DNA from: a bacterium C-53
Lineage (GTDB): Bacteria > Bacillota > Clostridia > Lachnospirales > Lachnospiraceae
Reading direction: 5' to 3'
Assembly (NCBI GenBank): GCA_003612525.1
Contig: RAZD01000004.1
Coordinates: 62,001 to 126,000, forward strand
DNA: 64,000 nucleotides
Under the pieces are notes generated by a model. That model was given only the letters and a program-made list of their open reading frames with translations, was not told the origin of the DNA and did not search any database. A program made the translations under genes and the position numbers. Each line of letters opens with the position of its first letter. The first letter of the stretch is position 1. Shown here in pieces: positions 18,905 to 28,500 of the stretch.

Positions 18905-20434
18905 ATGATGGATGGTTCATTTTTTATTGGGACATGGTGGTCACTGCTTCCGCCGCTCCTGGCAATTGTGCTTGCACTGATTACAAAGGAAGTCTACAGT
19001 TCACTTTTCCTCGGTGTGGCAGTAGGCGCTCTGATGTATACGGGCTTTCATCCCTGGAATGCATTCGTGGCATTTTTCGATATCATGAAAAACAGCATGA
19101 ACTTAAACATTCTGATTTTTGACGTACTGTTGGGTATGGTCGTCGTACTGATGGCAAAATCGGGAGGCTCCGCCGCCTACGGAAAATGGGCGGGAAGCAA
19201 AATCAAATCCAAAAAAAGCGCACTGCTTGCAACAACAGGGCTTGGCATGCTGATCTTTGTCGACGACTATTTTAACTGCCTGACCGTAGGCTCTGTTATG
19301 CGTCCGGTGACAGACCGGTATAAAGTGTCAAGAGCAAAACTTGCCTACATTATAGATTCAACAGCGGCTCCTATCTGTATTATTGCCCCGATCTCAAGCT
19401 GGGCGGCCGCCGTCAATTCCTATGTACCGGAAGATGCGGGGATTACCGGATTTCAGCTCTTTTTAAGAACGATTCCGTATAATCTTTACGCGCTGCTTAC
19501 GATCGCGATGGTGCTTTATATGATTCTGTCCGGATTTGATTTCGGTTTGATGAAAAAGCATGAAAAAAACGCGGAGAAAGGCGACCTGTTTACCTCCGGC
19601 AAAGACGAATTTGACCAGATCAAACAGGAAAACTCCAAAACAAACGGGCATGTCATAGACCTTGTCCTTCCCGTAGTGGTTTTAATCGCATCCGCGATAT
19701 TCGCAATGATCTACACGGGATTCCTAGGGGGCGCAACCGATATCATTACGGCGTTCGCAGGATGCGATGCAGAGACAAGCCTCATTTTTGCAACGATGAT
19801 TACGGTATTTTCCATGATGATTTTGTATCTGCCGCGAAAAGTTATTACTTTTAAAGGCTTCATGGACAGTTTAGTCGATGGGTTTAAACTGATGATTCCG
19901 GCCATCACCATCCTGATATTCGCATGGTCCCTGAAAGGTATCGGCGATGCGCTTGGAATTGCCTCTTTCGTGGAAGGAGTGGTAGGCAGCAACACGTCTG
20001 CCAGCATCATCATTCCGGCCGTTATGTTCGCAGTCGCAATCTTCCTTTCTTTCTCCACAGGGACAAGCTGGGGAACCTTTGCAATTCTTGTACCGATTGT
20101 GACAGCTATGTTCTCCTCCGCCGACAGCCTCGAAATGATGGTGATTTCCGTATCGGCAGTTCTTGCCGGAGCTGTCTGCGGCGATCATATATCACCGATT
20201 TCAGACACAACCGTCATGTCGTCGGCAGGCGCACAGAGCAATCATATTAATCATGTATCGACACAGATGCAGTATGCTTTGATAGTGGCAGCGGTATGCT
20301 TTGTAGGATACATTCTGGCAGGTTTTGTGCGCATCTGGTGGATTGTGCTCCTGATTAGTCTTGCTCTGCTTCTTGGTTTCCTCACTTTTATGAATCTTTC
20401 CGAAAAGAGCAGGGAGGCCAAAAGAAAAAGATAA
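18905..20434 (+). CDS. NhaC-type Na+/H+ antiporter family protein
   Basis: A 509-aa inner-membrane transporter of the NhaC/MleN-like family with about 11-12 hydrophobic segments. Conserved pieces include LIFVDDYFNCLTVGSVMRPVTD, APICIIAPISSWAAAVNSY, SFSTGTSWGTFAILVPI and AGAVCGDHISPISDTTVMSS, the last being a strong family signature. Members exchange protons for sodium or for organic acids and amino acids; the substrate cannot be deduced. AAGGAAGG precedes the ATG. Its TAATG stop overlaps the start of the next gene, indicating an operon with the C39-like peptidase and the glycosyltransferase. Confidence 0.9.
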   Translation: MMDGSFFIGTWWSLLPPLLAIVLALITKEVYSSLFLGVAVGALMYTGFHPWNAFVAFFDIMKNSMNLNILIFDVLLGMVVVLMAKSGGSAAYGKWAGSKIKSKKSALLATTGLGMLIFVDDYFNCLTVGSVMRPVTDRYKVSRAKLAYIIDSTAAPICIIAPISSWAAAVNSYVPEDAGITGFQLFLRTIPYNLYALLTIAMVLYMILSGFDFGLMKKHEKNAEKGDLFTSGKDEFDQIKQENSKTNGHVIDLVLPVVVLIASAIFAMIYTGFLGGATDIITAFAGCDAETSLIFATMITVFSMMILYLPRKVITFKGFMDSLVDGFKLMIPAITILIFAWSLKGIGDALGIASFVEGVVGSNTSASIIIPAVMFAVAIFLSFSTGTSWGTFAILVPIVTAMFSSADSLEMMVISVSAVLAGAVCGDHISPISDTTVMSSAGAQSNHINHVSTQMQYALIVAAVCFVGYILAGFVRIWWIVLLISLALLLGFLTFMNLSEKSREAKRKR

Positions 20435-21042
20435 TGATAAAAATTGAAGTTCCATACATCACCCAGAGCATAAAGTACCCAACCGGCTGTGAAAGCGTCA
20501 GCACGGTTATGCTTCTTCAATATCTTGGGTATGATATAACGGTAGATGAATTTATTGCAGAATATCTGGAACAGAAAGCCTTCGAGGAGAGGGACGGCCA
20601 GTTGTATGGCCCCTCTCCTTACGAATCTTTCTGCGGCAGTCCCTACAATGAAGCTTCTTTTGGTTGCTACGCTCCTGTCATCTGTCATGCACTTGAAAAA
20701 GTGATCGGGGAAAAGTATCAGGTTATAAATGAAACCGGCACGCCCATGACCGATCTGCTGAAAAAATACATTGACCATAAAATGCCCGTGATTTTCTGGG
20801 CCTGCATCAATATGAGGGTGCCCATTACGGGGCCGGAATGGAAACTCTTTCATACAGGAGAAACCTTTACCTGGATATCAAATGAACATTGTATGCTTCT
20901 AATTGGATATGATGAAGAGGGGTATTATTTTAATGACCCCTATGACAACAACGGTGTTATCCGCTATGAAAAAAAACTGGTGGAGGACAGACATGCGGCG
21001 CAACATGGCATGGCTGTGGGTATCAGACAAAAAGAAAGGTAA
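20434..21042 (+). CDS. C39-like (Peptidase_C39_2) family protein
   Basis: A 202-aa protein of the papain-like C39_2 family. The catalytic cysteine is in YPTGCESVSTVMLL (Cys19) and the catalytic histidine in NEHCMLLIGYDEEGYYFNDPY, where the Asp of NDP completes the usual triad. No signal peptide, so it probably acts in the cytoplasm or is a ligand-binding variant. The start overlaps the stop of the antiporter gene by one base, showing translational coupling. Confidence 0.85.
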   Translation: MIKIEVPYITQSIKYPTGCESVSTVMLLQYLGYDITVDEFIAEYLEQKAFEERDGQLYGPSPYESFCGSPYNEASFGCYAPVICHALEKVIGEKYQVINETGTPMTDLLKKYIDHKMPVIFWACINMRVPITGPEWKLFHTGETFTWISNEHCMLLIGYDEEGYYFNDPYDNNGVIRYEKKLVEDRHAAQHGMAVGIRQKER

Positions 21043-21050
21043 AATTTGAA

Positions 21051-22007
21051 ATGATTACAGTAAGCCTTTGTATGATCGTTAAAAATGAAGAAAAAATACT
21101 GGACCGGTGCCTCTCATCCCTCGCACCTATGGTGGATGAAATTATTATTGCCGACACCGGTTCCACCGACCGTACAAAAGAGATCGCTTCCAGATATACG
21201 GATCAAATTTATGATTATGTGTGGGATAACGATTTTTCGAAGGCACGTAATTTTGTATTTTCGAAAGCTTCGATGGAATATATCTACTCGGCGGACGCTG
21301 ATGAAGTGCTCGATCTGGAGAATCAGCAAAGATTTCTCTACCTGAAAGAAGCAATGCTGCCTGAAATTGATATTGTACAGATGTACTATGTAAATCAATT
21401 ATCTTTTAATACCGTGTACAATTACGACAAAGAATACCGCCCCAAACTCTTTCGACGCATCCGCACTTTTCAGTGGATGGACCCGATTCATGAGACCGTA
21501 CGGACGGAGCCTGTCATTTTCGACAGTGACATCGAAATTCTTCACTGTCCGACAGGAAACCATGCCGGGCGCGATCTGGATGCGCTCTTCTCGCTCTGGG
21601 AAAAGGGGGTAACTCTGTCCAGAAGGCTACGTGAAATGTATGCAAGGGAGCTTATGATTGCAGGAAAGAAGGAAGACTTTTTTAAGGCAGCGCCCGCTTT
21701 CCGTGAATTCCTGAAAAATTCCTCCATTTCGTTGGAAGAAACAAAGGAAGCTTGCTGCATCCTTGCATTTGATGCTTTCTACCGGAATGATATTCATACG
21801 TTTTTCACAAATGCGCTCAAGATAATCGCTGCTGACGGCTGTTCGGAAATCTGCTGTCTTTTAGGCGATTATTACTACAACCGCAAAGAATGGGCCGACG
21901 CCGTATTATGGTATCAAAATGCCGCATACGAAACCAGCCCGATTCTGAATCTTCAGTACAAAGAGTCATTTCCGGTAAAGAAACTTACAGAACTCACAAA
22001 ATCCTGA
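21051..22007 (+). CDS. Family 2 glycosyltransferase with C-terminal helical repeats
   Basis: A 318-aa protein whose N-terminal ~190 residues are a GT-A fold of family 2: TVSLCMIVKNEEKILDRCL, IIIADTGSTDRTKEIA, and a DXD-type YSADADEVLD. The remainder is helical and TPR-like (LLGDYYYNRKEWADAVLWYQNAA). This architecture is common in Firmicutes glycosyltransferases annotated as SPBc2-like or TPR-domain glycosyltransferases. Third gene of the antiporter operon, 8 bp after the peptidase gene. Acceptor unknown. Confidence 0.88.
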   Translation: MITVSLCMIVKNEEKILDRCLSSLAPMVDEIIIADTGSTDRTKEIASRYTDQIYDYVWDNDFSKARNFVFSKASMEYIYSADADEVLDLENQQRFLYLKEAMLPEIDIVQMYYVNQLSFNTVYNYDKEYRPKLFRRIRTFQWMDPIHETVRTEPVIFDSDIEILHCPTGNHAGRDLDALFSLWEKGVTLSRRLREMYARELMIAGKKEDFFKAAPAFREFLKNSSISLEETKEACCILAFDAFYRNDIHTFFTNALKIIAADGCSEICCLLGDYYYNRKEWADAVLWYQNAAYETSPILNLQYKESFPVKKLTELTKS

Positions 22008-22042
22008 GGGGAATCCTTTGTATAAAATCTTTGCCAAGAAGC

Positions 22043-22139
22043 CCCTTATGTCAAGTTAATGACACGAACTTTTCGAAAAAATCCATCCATGCGGTTTAAA
22101 CAATCACATAGATGGATGTCTCCAGCCGTTTCATAAGGG
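22043..22139. repeat. Nested inverted repeats at the edge of the ATPase island
   Basis: CCCTTATG (22043-22050) and CATAAGGG (22132-22139) form an outer dyad; ATCCATC (22081-22087) and GATGGAT (22111-22117) form an inner one. The interval lies between the convergent glycosyltransferase and ATPase genes. It may fold as a terminator or mark the border of the island. Confidence 0.45.
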
Positions 22140-22152
22140 ACTAAATGAATAC

Positions 22153-24780
22153 CTATTTCAATAACAGAGAAAGCACTTTGGGCCGCGCACCTTTTCCGTA
22201 CTTAAACTTTAAAGCATGTCTGATAATTTCCGGCAAATAATATCGGTCATTATCTATTTTTAAATATCCCTCCTGCTTCATGATCTTTTCTTCTACTTGA
22301 GTAAGATTAAACGTATCTGCCGTAAACGGTAAAACCTTTTTTTCTTCTGATGCATGTTCTAATTTATCAAAAATCGGTGCCAATGCCTTAATTTCATCTC
22401 TTATCTCGCCAATCTTATCGTTTGAACATTCTGAAACCGCCCTTCGGATTTCTGTCGGCATCAAATATCTGTCCTCATATACCGCTTTACCTACATGATC
22501 AGTTGCTTTTGCCAAAAATCTTATAATATCACGCGCCTGTAGCTGTCCGTTAAAATCTGATAATGCTGCCAAAATCCATCTTGAAGAATTTGCTTCATTA
22601 GATGTCGGCTTTCCCAGCTTAACTCCCCATAGCCTATTCAGTATTTGTTCAATTACTTCTCCCGGCGCCGTTTCAATTGGTATATTTTCCTGATAGAAAT
22701 CTGGTACTGCCTGACTTGTCAACCATGCTGCCAATCTTAATGCTTCTGTATTAGACCATTGCAGTTCAATGGCACGGTATAAAGAATAAAACTGTTCATA
22801 ATTAATTGTTAAAGAATCCCTTGCCATATCCTTTCTCAAAAATATCACAAGCCCCACATTGTGATAGGCTATTTTCACTTCGTCAACTAAGTCTCTGCAT
22901 AATGCCCTAATTGCGTTTTTCTCATTTTCGGACGATATCGTGTGTTCAAAAATCTCCTCCAAACCATCTAATAAAAATACAATTTTAATATGCTTATGTT
23001 GCAATTCTTCCTCAAGTTCCGTCAATGACTGGTATGTTTTTTCAAATGCGCTTAAAACAACTTCTTTCCAAATTTCCTTCCACTCTAAAATGTCATGGTC
23101 TTTTCTTATATGCTTTAACAGCATATCCTTACTGTCCACATACACTGAATTACTAATTTTCCCCTTCATACCAGATTGGTTATAACTGGCTATGGTATTT
23201 TTTATGATATCTGAAAAACCTCCCGCATTTCCAGAGGCCAAAAGAGGAACTGTCAGTATACTCTTATCACCATCCAGTCTTTTCGATTCAGATTCATTTT
23301 TATTCATACGTTCTACAAATTTTTCCCAATATTTATTCCTTAATATTTCTCTATATAAAAAAGTTTTACCTGATCCCTTCGCACCCATAATTACTGTATT
23401 GGGAATAGCATTTTTATATTTCCTAATTAAATTCTGAATTGATTCTGTCATCAATACTTCAAATGTTCCATTCCCTTCTGCTGCAATTTGATTTGCTGCA
23501 AACTTATGAATATTATTTATCACATTGTTTCTTGGTATCTTTAAAATTGCGCTCTTTGTTGCATCAGAAACCATATAGCTGTTTTTGACAATTTCATATA
23601 TATTTTTATAAAAATCTCTACCACTTAAATTTGCCATTATTTTAGGCAGTGTTTCTAAATGTACCAGTTCACTTGCAAATGGAAGCTCAGTTACTATATC
23701 ATCCATTATAGATGCATCTCCTTCAATCATATTCGAATGATAGACGGCAATTAATTCGCTAATGATTTCCGCCGTATTCATTCCATTTTGTACCATAGTC
23801 AGTAAAATTTCTGGTATTTTGGAATTTTCATCCAGAGGCAGGCCTTTGCTTAACTGCCGTAAAAGTATCTCTGTTCCTTTAACAGACTGATAAGATGTTG
23901 ATGTTACAAGATACTTTTTTACTCTGGGATCAAAAAGCAGTGGCGCAGAAAACTCGCTTAATCCTGCCCTCAAGTCAATCAACACCAAACCTGCATTTAC
24001 TTTCTTTCCTAATTTCGATAAAACTTCTGCTAATATATATTTTTTATTATAACTGATTGCAAGGCTTTCAGGACTTGCATACATATCAAGCAATTGTTCC
24101 ACATATCTATACACTGGTAAAACAATGTGTTCTGCCCTTCCCTTCTCTGTCTCTATTTTAACAATCAATTCCAAAACTTTATCTGCAATCAATCCAATAA
24201 TCTCATCCGCATTATCCTTTTCCTGCGTAATTTCCAAAAGATCCAAAAAACTGAATGCTGCCTCTTCCTGTCTCATAGTAAGCCACGTAATTCCTGGTGC
24301 CTCAATATCTGCATCAATGATAAGAAGTTTTTGAGCATTCTCTAAATTATTTAACTCAGACCACGCTTTCACAAAAGCCAGTAAAGATAATGTACGTCCT
24401 ACCCCTCCCTTGTACGAGTGAAAAGCAAGGACAGGTATTCCTGGCAATTCTTTTTCTAACAGCTCATCAAAATACGCCGTCTTGTGATACAAAACATTCC
24501 TAAAAAGCGGCGTGACTACACTATTATTTTCCTCATTCTCATCAACCCTAAAAGATACACCTAAACATTCATCCGCCAAATCCAGCAATATCTTCTTGCC
24601 ATCGTATTTTTCTCCAAAAATATCCTTTAATATTTTTTTAGCTGCTGTCTCTGCTTGTTCTTCTTTTAAATAAATAATTACTTCGTCGGTATATATTTCA
24701 GCATCAGAAATTACACCCCTCCAGTTATCTTTGTTTAACAACAACTCTCTTTCTATGTCTTTCCATGTATATAACATCAT
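22153..24780 (-). CDS. Two-NTPase protein: KGGVGR-variant ParA-like ATPase fused to a second P-loop domain
   Basis: An 875-aa cytoplasmic protein. Residues ~1-110 are an N-terminal adaptor region. Residues ~115-400 are a ParA/MinD-like domain whose deviant Walker A reads SYKGGVGRT (122-130), with Arg replacing the usual Lys of KGGVGKT, plus LLIIDADIEAPG (152-163) and GLVLIDLRAGLSEF (264-277). A second P-loop domain starts near 455 with GAKGSGKT (466-473) and a Walker B-like VFLLDGLEEIFE near 620, resembling KAP/STAND-type NTPases. KGGVGR-variant ATPases are recognised as a family, commonly in accessory regions. Its start overlaps the HEPN-like gene by 4 bp. The pair is clearly more A+T-rich than its neighbours, suggesting horizontal transfer. 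An anti-phage or signalling role is inference. Confidence 0.8.
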   Translation of the reverse strand: MMLYTWKDIERELLLNKDNWRGVISDAEIYTDEVIIYLKEEQAETAAKKILKDIFGEKYDGKKILLDLADECLGVSFRVDENEENNSVVTPLFRNVLYHKTAYFDELLEKELPGIPVLAFHSYKGGVGRTLSLLAFVKAWSELNNLENAQKLLIIDADIEAPGITWLTMRQEEAAFSFLDLLEITQEKDNADEIIGLIADKVLELIVKIETEKGRAEHIVLPVYRYVEQLLDMYASPESLAISYNKKYILAEVLSKLGKKVNAGLVLIDLRAGLSEFSAPLLFDPRVKKYLVTSTSYQSVKGTEILLRQLSKGLPLDENSKIPEILLTMVQNGMNTAEIISELIAVYHSNMIEGDASIMDDIVTELPFASELVHLETLPKIMANLSGRDFYKNIYEIVKNSYMVSDATKSAILKIPRNNVINNIHKFAANQIAAEGNGTFEVLMTESIQNLIRKYKNAIPNTVIMGAKGSGKTFLYREILRNKYWEKFVERMNKNESESKRLDGDKSILTVPLLASGNAGGFSDIIKNTIASYNQSGMKGKISNSVYVDSKDMLLKHIRKDHDILEWKEIWKEVVLSAFEKTYQSLTELEEELQHKHIKIVFLLDGLEEIFEHTISSENEKNAIRALCRDLVDEVKIAYHNVGLVIFLRKDMARDSLTINYEQFYSLYRAIELQWSNTEALRLAAWLTSQAVPDFYQENIPIETAPGEVIEQILNRLWGVKLGKPTSNEANSSRWILAALSDFNGQLQARDIIRFLAKATDHVGKAVYEDRYLMPTEIRRAVSECSNDKIGEIRDEIKALAPIFDKLEHASEEKKVLPFTADTFNLTQVEEKIMKQEGYLKIDNDRYYLPEIIRHALKFKYGKGARPKVLSLLLK

Positions 24781-25223
24781 TGTCTTCTCATCCCTTCTTT
24801 AATCCAGCATGCAATATCATTTAACGAATCCTCTACCTTTTCTTCCTTATCTGATTGCTTCTCCTGTGATTTAATACAGTATCGGTAAAACTGATGAAAA
24901 CTTTCTGCATCTACAATATCTCTATGCACAGTTTTCAATCGTGGAAATTTAAAATTCCCCTGCTGCCCTAACTCTTTTAATATTTTCTCCAGATTATGAG
25001 ACTTCAAAATTTTTATCTTTTTATCATCAGTTCCTTCCAAGATTTTTTGAGGATTTTCCTCGTTCCATTTATCTAATAGCTTATATTTTAATCCACATTC
25101 TACGCTATAAACCAATAGTAATCTTCTACTATTTATATCTGCATTTTCAACTTTAAGTCGTTTATATGACTGGTAATGCTTTTCGTATCCCCTTCTATAA
25201 TCTCTTTTATCTGCAATCAGCAT
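24777..25223 (-). CDS. HEPN-like small partner of the KGGVGR ATPase
   Basis: A 148-aa helical protein. The pattern RRLLLVYSVECGLKYKLLDKW (residues 33-53) followed by KSHNLEKILKEL (74-85) resembles HEPN domains, where an alanine/glutamate-rich helix precedes an HxL (HdL) helix. The ribonuclease motif Rx4-6H of toxic HEPN proteins is not evident, so it could be a regulatory or nucleotide-binding member. It is the first gene of the island operon: ATG at 25221-25223, AAAGGA ten bases before it, and a consensus promoter. The last 4 bp overlap the ATPase gene, indicating coupled expression of a two-component module. Confidence 0.65.
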   Translation of the reverse strand: MLIADKRDYRRGYEKHYQSYKRLKVENADINSRRLLLVYSVECGLKYKLLDKWNEENPQKILEGTDDKKIKILKSHNLEKILKELGQQGNFKFPRLKTVHRDIVDAESFHQFYRYCIKSQEKQSDKEEKVEDSLNDIACWIKEGMRRQ

Positions 25224-25260
25224 TTCTTATATTCCTTTCGCTCGCCATCTGTTTCAAATA

Positions 25261-25289
25261 ATTATATCTTTTGCTACAAAGTACGTCAA
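25261..25289 (-). promoter_or_regulatory. Predicted sigma-A promoter of the HEPN-like/ATPase operon
   Basis: On the reverse strand TTGACG (25284-25289), a 17-base spacer and TATAAT (25261-25266), 38 bp before the HEPN-like ATG. A near-perfect vegetative promoter, so the island is probably expressed constitutively. Confidence 0.8.
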
Positions 25290-25328
25290 CAAAGAGATTA
25301 TAACCACTATATAAAAAAAAGAGGATTC

Positions 25329-25524
25329 ATACGGCAGGAAACACACCCTTCTGATTCAAACCGTATTTGCACCTGAATTCCTTATATTCCTTTTATTTTC
25401 AAAGCTTTCTTCTCCAAATACAAAACGACCTCATAGAAAGAAATCTTCCTCTCTACAAAGTCGTTCTATTGCCTCTTATTCTCTTTTTGGGACTGCCCCG
25501 AATTGCCTCCACAGGATATTCGGG
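25329..25524 (-). other. Gene-free interval after purL with three dyads
   Basis: The 326 bp between purL and the HEPN-like gene hold no convincing gene. Three dyads are visible: CCCGAAT/ATTCGGG (25497-25503 with 25518-25524) just after the purL stop; AACGAC/GTCGTT (25424-25429 with 25460-25465) enclosing partly paired TAGA/TCTA and GAA/TTC; and ATACGG/CCGTAT near 25329-25369, followed on the reverse strand by a run of eight T. The last may terminate the purL transcript. Confidence 0.45.
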
Positions 25525-25549
25525 TATGCACAAGGATAGTCGTTATCTA

Positions 25550-28500
25550 TCATTTGAAATATCCCACGCCTGATTCGAAAATCCTCATATCCTGTTCGCC
25601 ATAAATATTCATCGCGACTGCCGTCCCCCGCCTCTCAGAATGGGCCATCTTACCAAAACACCGTCCGTCCGGCGAAGTAATTCCCTCAATTGAAGCATAG
25701 GAACCATTGATGTTCCACTCTTCGTCCATAGATACATTCCCGGCGAAATCCGCATACTGCGTCGCCACCTGCCCATTTGCAAACAATTGATCAATCCACT
25801 CCTTTGACGCAACAAAACGCCCCTCACCGTGGGAAGCAGGATTTACATACGTATCACCCAGCACCGCCTTTTGAAGCCACGGGGATTTATTCGAAACAAC
25901 CTTTGTATAAACCATCTTGGATATATGGCGGTTAATCGTATTAAATGTCAGCGTAGGGGAATCCTCTGTCTGTCCTGTTATCTCTCCGCCAGGTACAAGA
26001 CCAAGTTTAATCAACGCCTGAAATCCATTGCATATACCAAGCGCAAGACCGTCACGCTCATGAAGCAGCTTATGAACCGCCTCTTTCAGTTTCTCGTTCT
26101 GAAACGCCGTTGCAAAGAATTTGGCGGAACCATCCGGCTCATCGCCCGCACTGAACCCGCCCGGGAACATAATGATCTGAGCCTTCGCGATCGCGCTTTC
26201 AAATACATCTACGGATTCTCTGATATCCTCTGCACTCAGATTGCGAAAGACTTTTGTGATGACATCCGCGCCTGCGCGCTCAAATGCCATTGTACTGTCA
26301 TATTCACAGTTTGTCCCCGGAAATACCGGAATGAACACGGTCGGTTTTGCCACCTTGTTTCTACATACATAGACATTCTTCGTTCCGAAAATCTTTGACT
26401 CAGCGGTTTCCTTTCCTTTGTATGCCTTCGTTGGAAATACTTTCTCAAGTGTCCCGGTATATGCATCAAGCGCTTCTTTCATTGAAATGCTGATATCGCC
26501 GTATGTGAAAACCTCCTCATTTGTCACCTCACCGATTAACCGTGCATTCACAGGCAGCAAATCCGCCTTGTCTGCTGCAACTTCGGCAATGATATTGCCG
26601 ATTCCTTCCCTGAAAAGATGCTCCGCCGGCACTTTCTCATCCACCGTTACGCCATACCGGTTTCCGAACGCCATCTTTGATACCGCGGCGGCAACACCCA
26701 TTCCTTCCACCGCATATGCGGACACAATTGTGCCATACGCGATCAGTGACGATATCTTCTCATACAGCGCACTGACCTTTTCATAAAGCGGAAGATCATA
26801 CTCGTCCTTTTCTATGGAGAATTCCACAATCTTATTCCCCGCCTTTTTCAGTTCCGGTGTAATAATATTTCCGTATTTTGCAACATCAACCGCAAATGAC
26901 ACAAGCGTCGGCGGTACATCAATATCATTAAATGTGCCTGACATGGAATCTTTACCGCCAATCGAAGCAAGTTTAAATCCCAACTGTGCATCATATGCGC
27001 CAAGCAGCGCCGCAAAAGGCTGGCTCCAACGCTCCGGCTCCTCCGACATCCGGCGGAAATACTCCTGGAATGTAAAATGTATCTTCTTCATATCGCCGCC
27101 GGAAGCCACAATCTTTGCAATCGACTCCGTCACAGCATAGACGGCGCCGTGATAGGGACTCCATGAGGACAGATACGGTTCGAATCCGAAGCTCATCATC
27201 GTCACAGTGTCGGTCTTTCCTTTCAGCATCGGAAGTTTTGCGATCATCGTCTGAGTCTCTGTCATTTGATACTGTCCGCCATATGGCATGAATACACTTG
27301 CCGCTCCAATGGAACCATCAAACATCTCGACAAGCCCTTTCTGCGAACACACATTAAGGTCCGCAAGGACAGACAGCCATTTCGCTTTGACATCTTCCGG
27401 TTTCTCTTCCTTCTTAAAATAATTATCCGCTTCCTTCGGCGCTTCAACAAAGACATTTGTTTCCTGATGCGCACCATTCGTATCAAGGAATGCACGGCTT
27501 AAATTTACAATATCCTTTCCTCTCCAGTTAAGGACAAGGCGCGGCTCTTTTGTCACCACAGCAACCTCAACCGCCTCAAGATTCTCCTGCGACGCATAGC
27601 CTAGGAATTCTTTCACATCAGACGGGTCAATCACAACTGCCATACGCTCCTGCGACTCGGAAATCGCAAGTTCCGTTCCGTCAAGTCCCGCATACTTTTT
27701 CGGCACCTTGTCAAGATCAACAATCAGTCCCGGCGCAAGCTCTCCGATTGCAACCGATACGCCGCCGGCGCCGAAGTCATTGCACTTTTTAATCAACCGG
27801 CTGACTTCCTCCCTGCGAAACAGCCGCTGAATCTTACGTTCAGTCGGCGCATTCCCCTTCTGCACCTCTGCACCACACGTCTTTATGGACTGTTCGGTAT
27901 GCACTTTCGAAGATCCCGTCGCACCGCCGCAGCCGTCGCGCCCGGTTCTTCCGCCAAGCAATATAATAATATCTCCGGGGTCCGAATTTTCACGGATAAC
28001 GTTCTTTCTCGGAGCAGCGCCCATGACCGCACCAATCTCCATTCTCTTCGCCACATAGTCAGGGTGATAGATTTCCTTTACAAAACCTGTCGCAAGTCCA
28101 ATCTGGTTGCCATAGGAAGAATATCCGTGTGCAGCGCCCCTTACAAGCTTCTTCTGCGACAGTTTCCCATGCAGTGTCTCAGATATCGGCACCGTCGGGT
28201 CTGCCGCACCGGTTACACGCATTGCCTGATAGACATAGGCGCGTCCCGAAAGCGGGTCACGAATCGCACCGCCAAGACATGTCGCCGCACCACCAAACGG
28301 CTCTATTTCCGTAGGATGATTATGCGTTTCGTTCTTAAAGCAGACAAGCCACTCCTCCGTACGCGTTTCACCGTCCTCCTCTATCTCGACAGGAACGACA
28401 ATCGAGCAGGCATTGATTTCATCCGACTCCTCCATATCGTTAAGCGTTCCGTCCTTTTTCAGCTTGCGCATCGCCATCAGCGCGAGGTCCATCAGGCAGA

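Noticed and set aside
25224-25549. Insertion sequence remnant between purL and the HEPN-like gene
   Set aside because: No transposase-like peptide in any frame and no terminal repeats flanked by target duplication; only short dyads.
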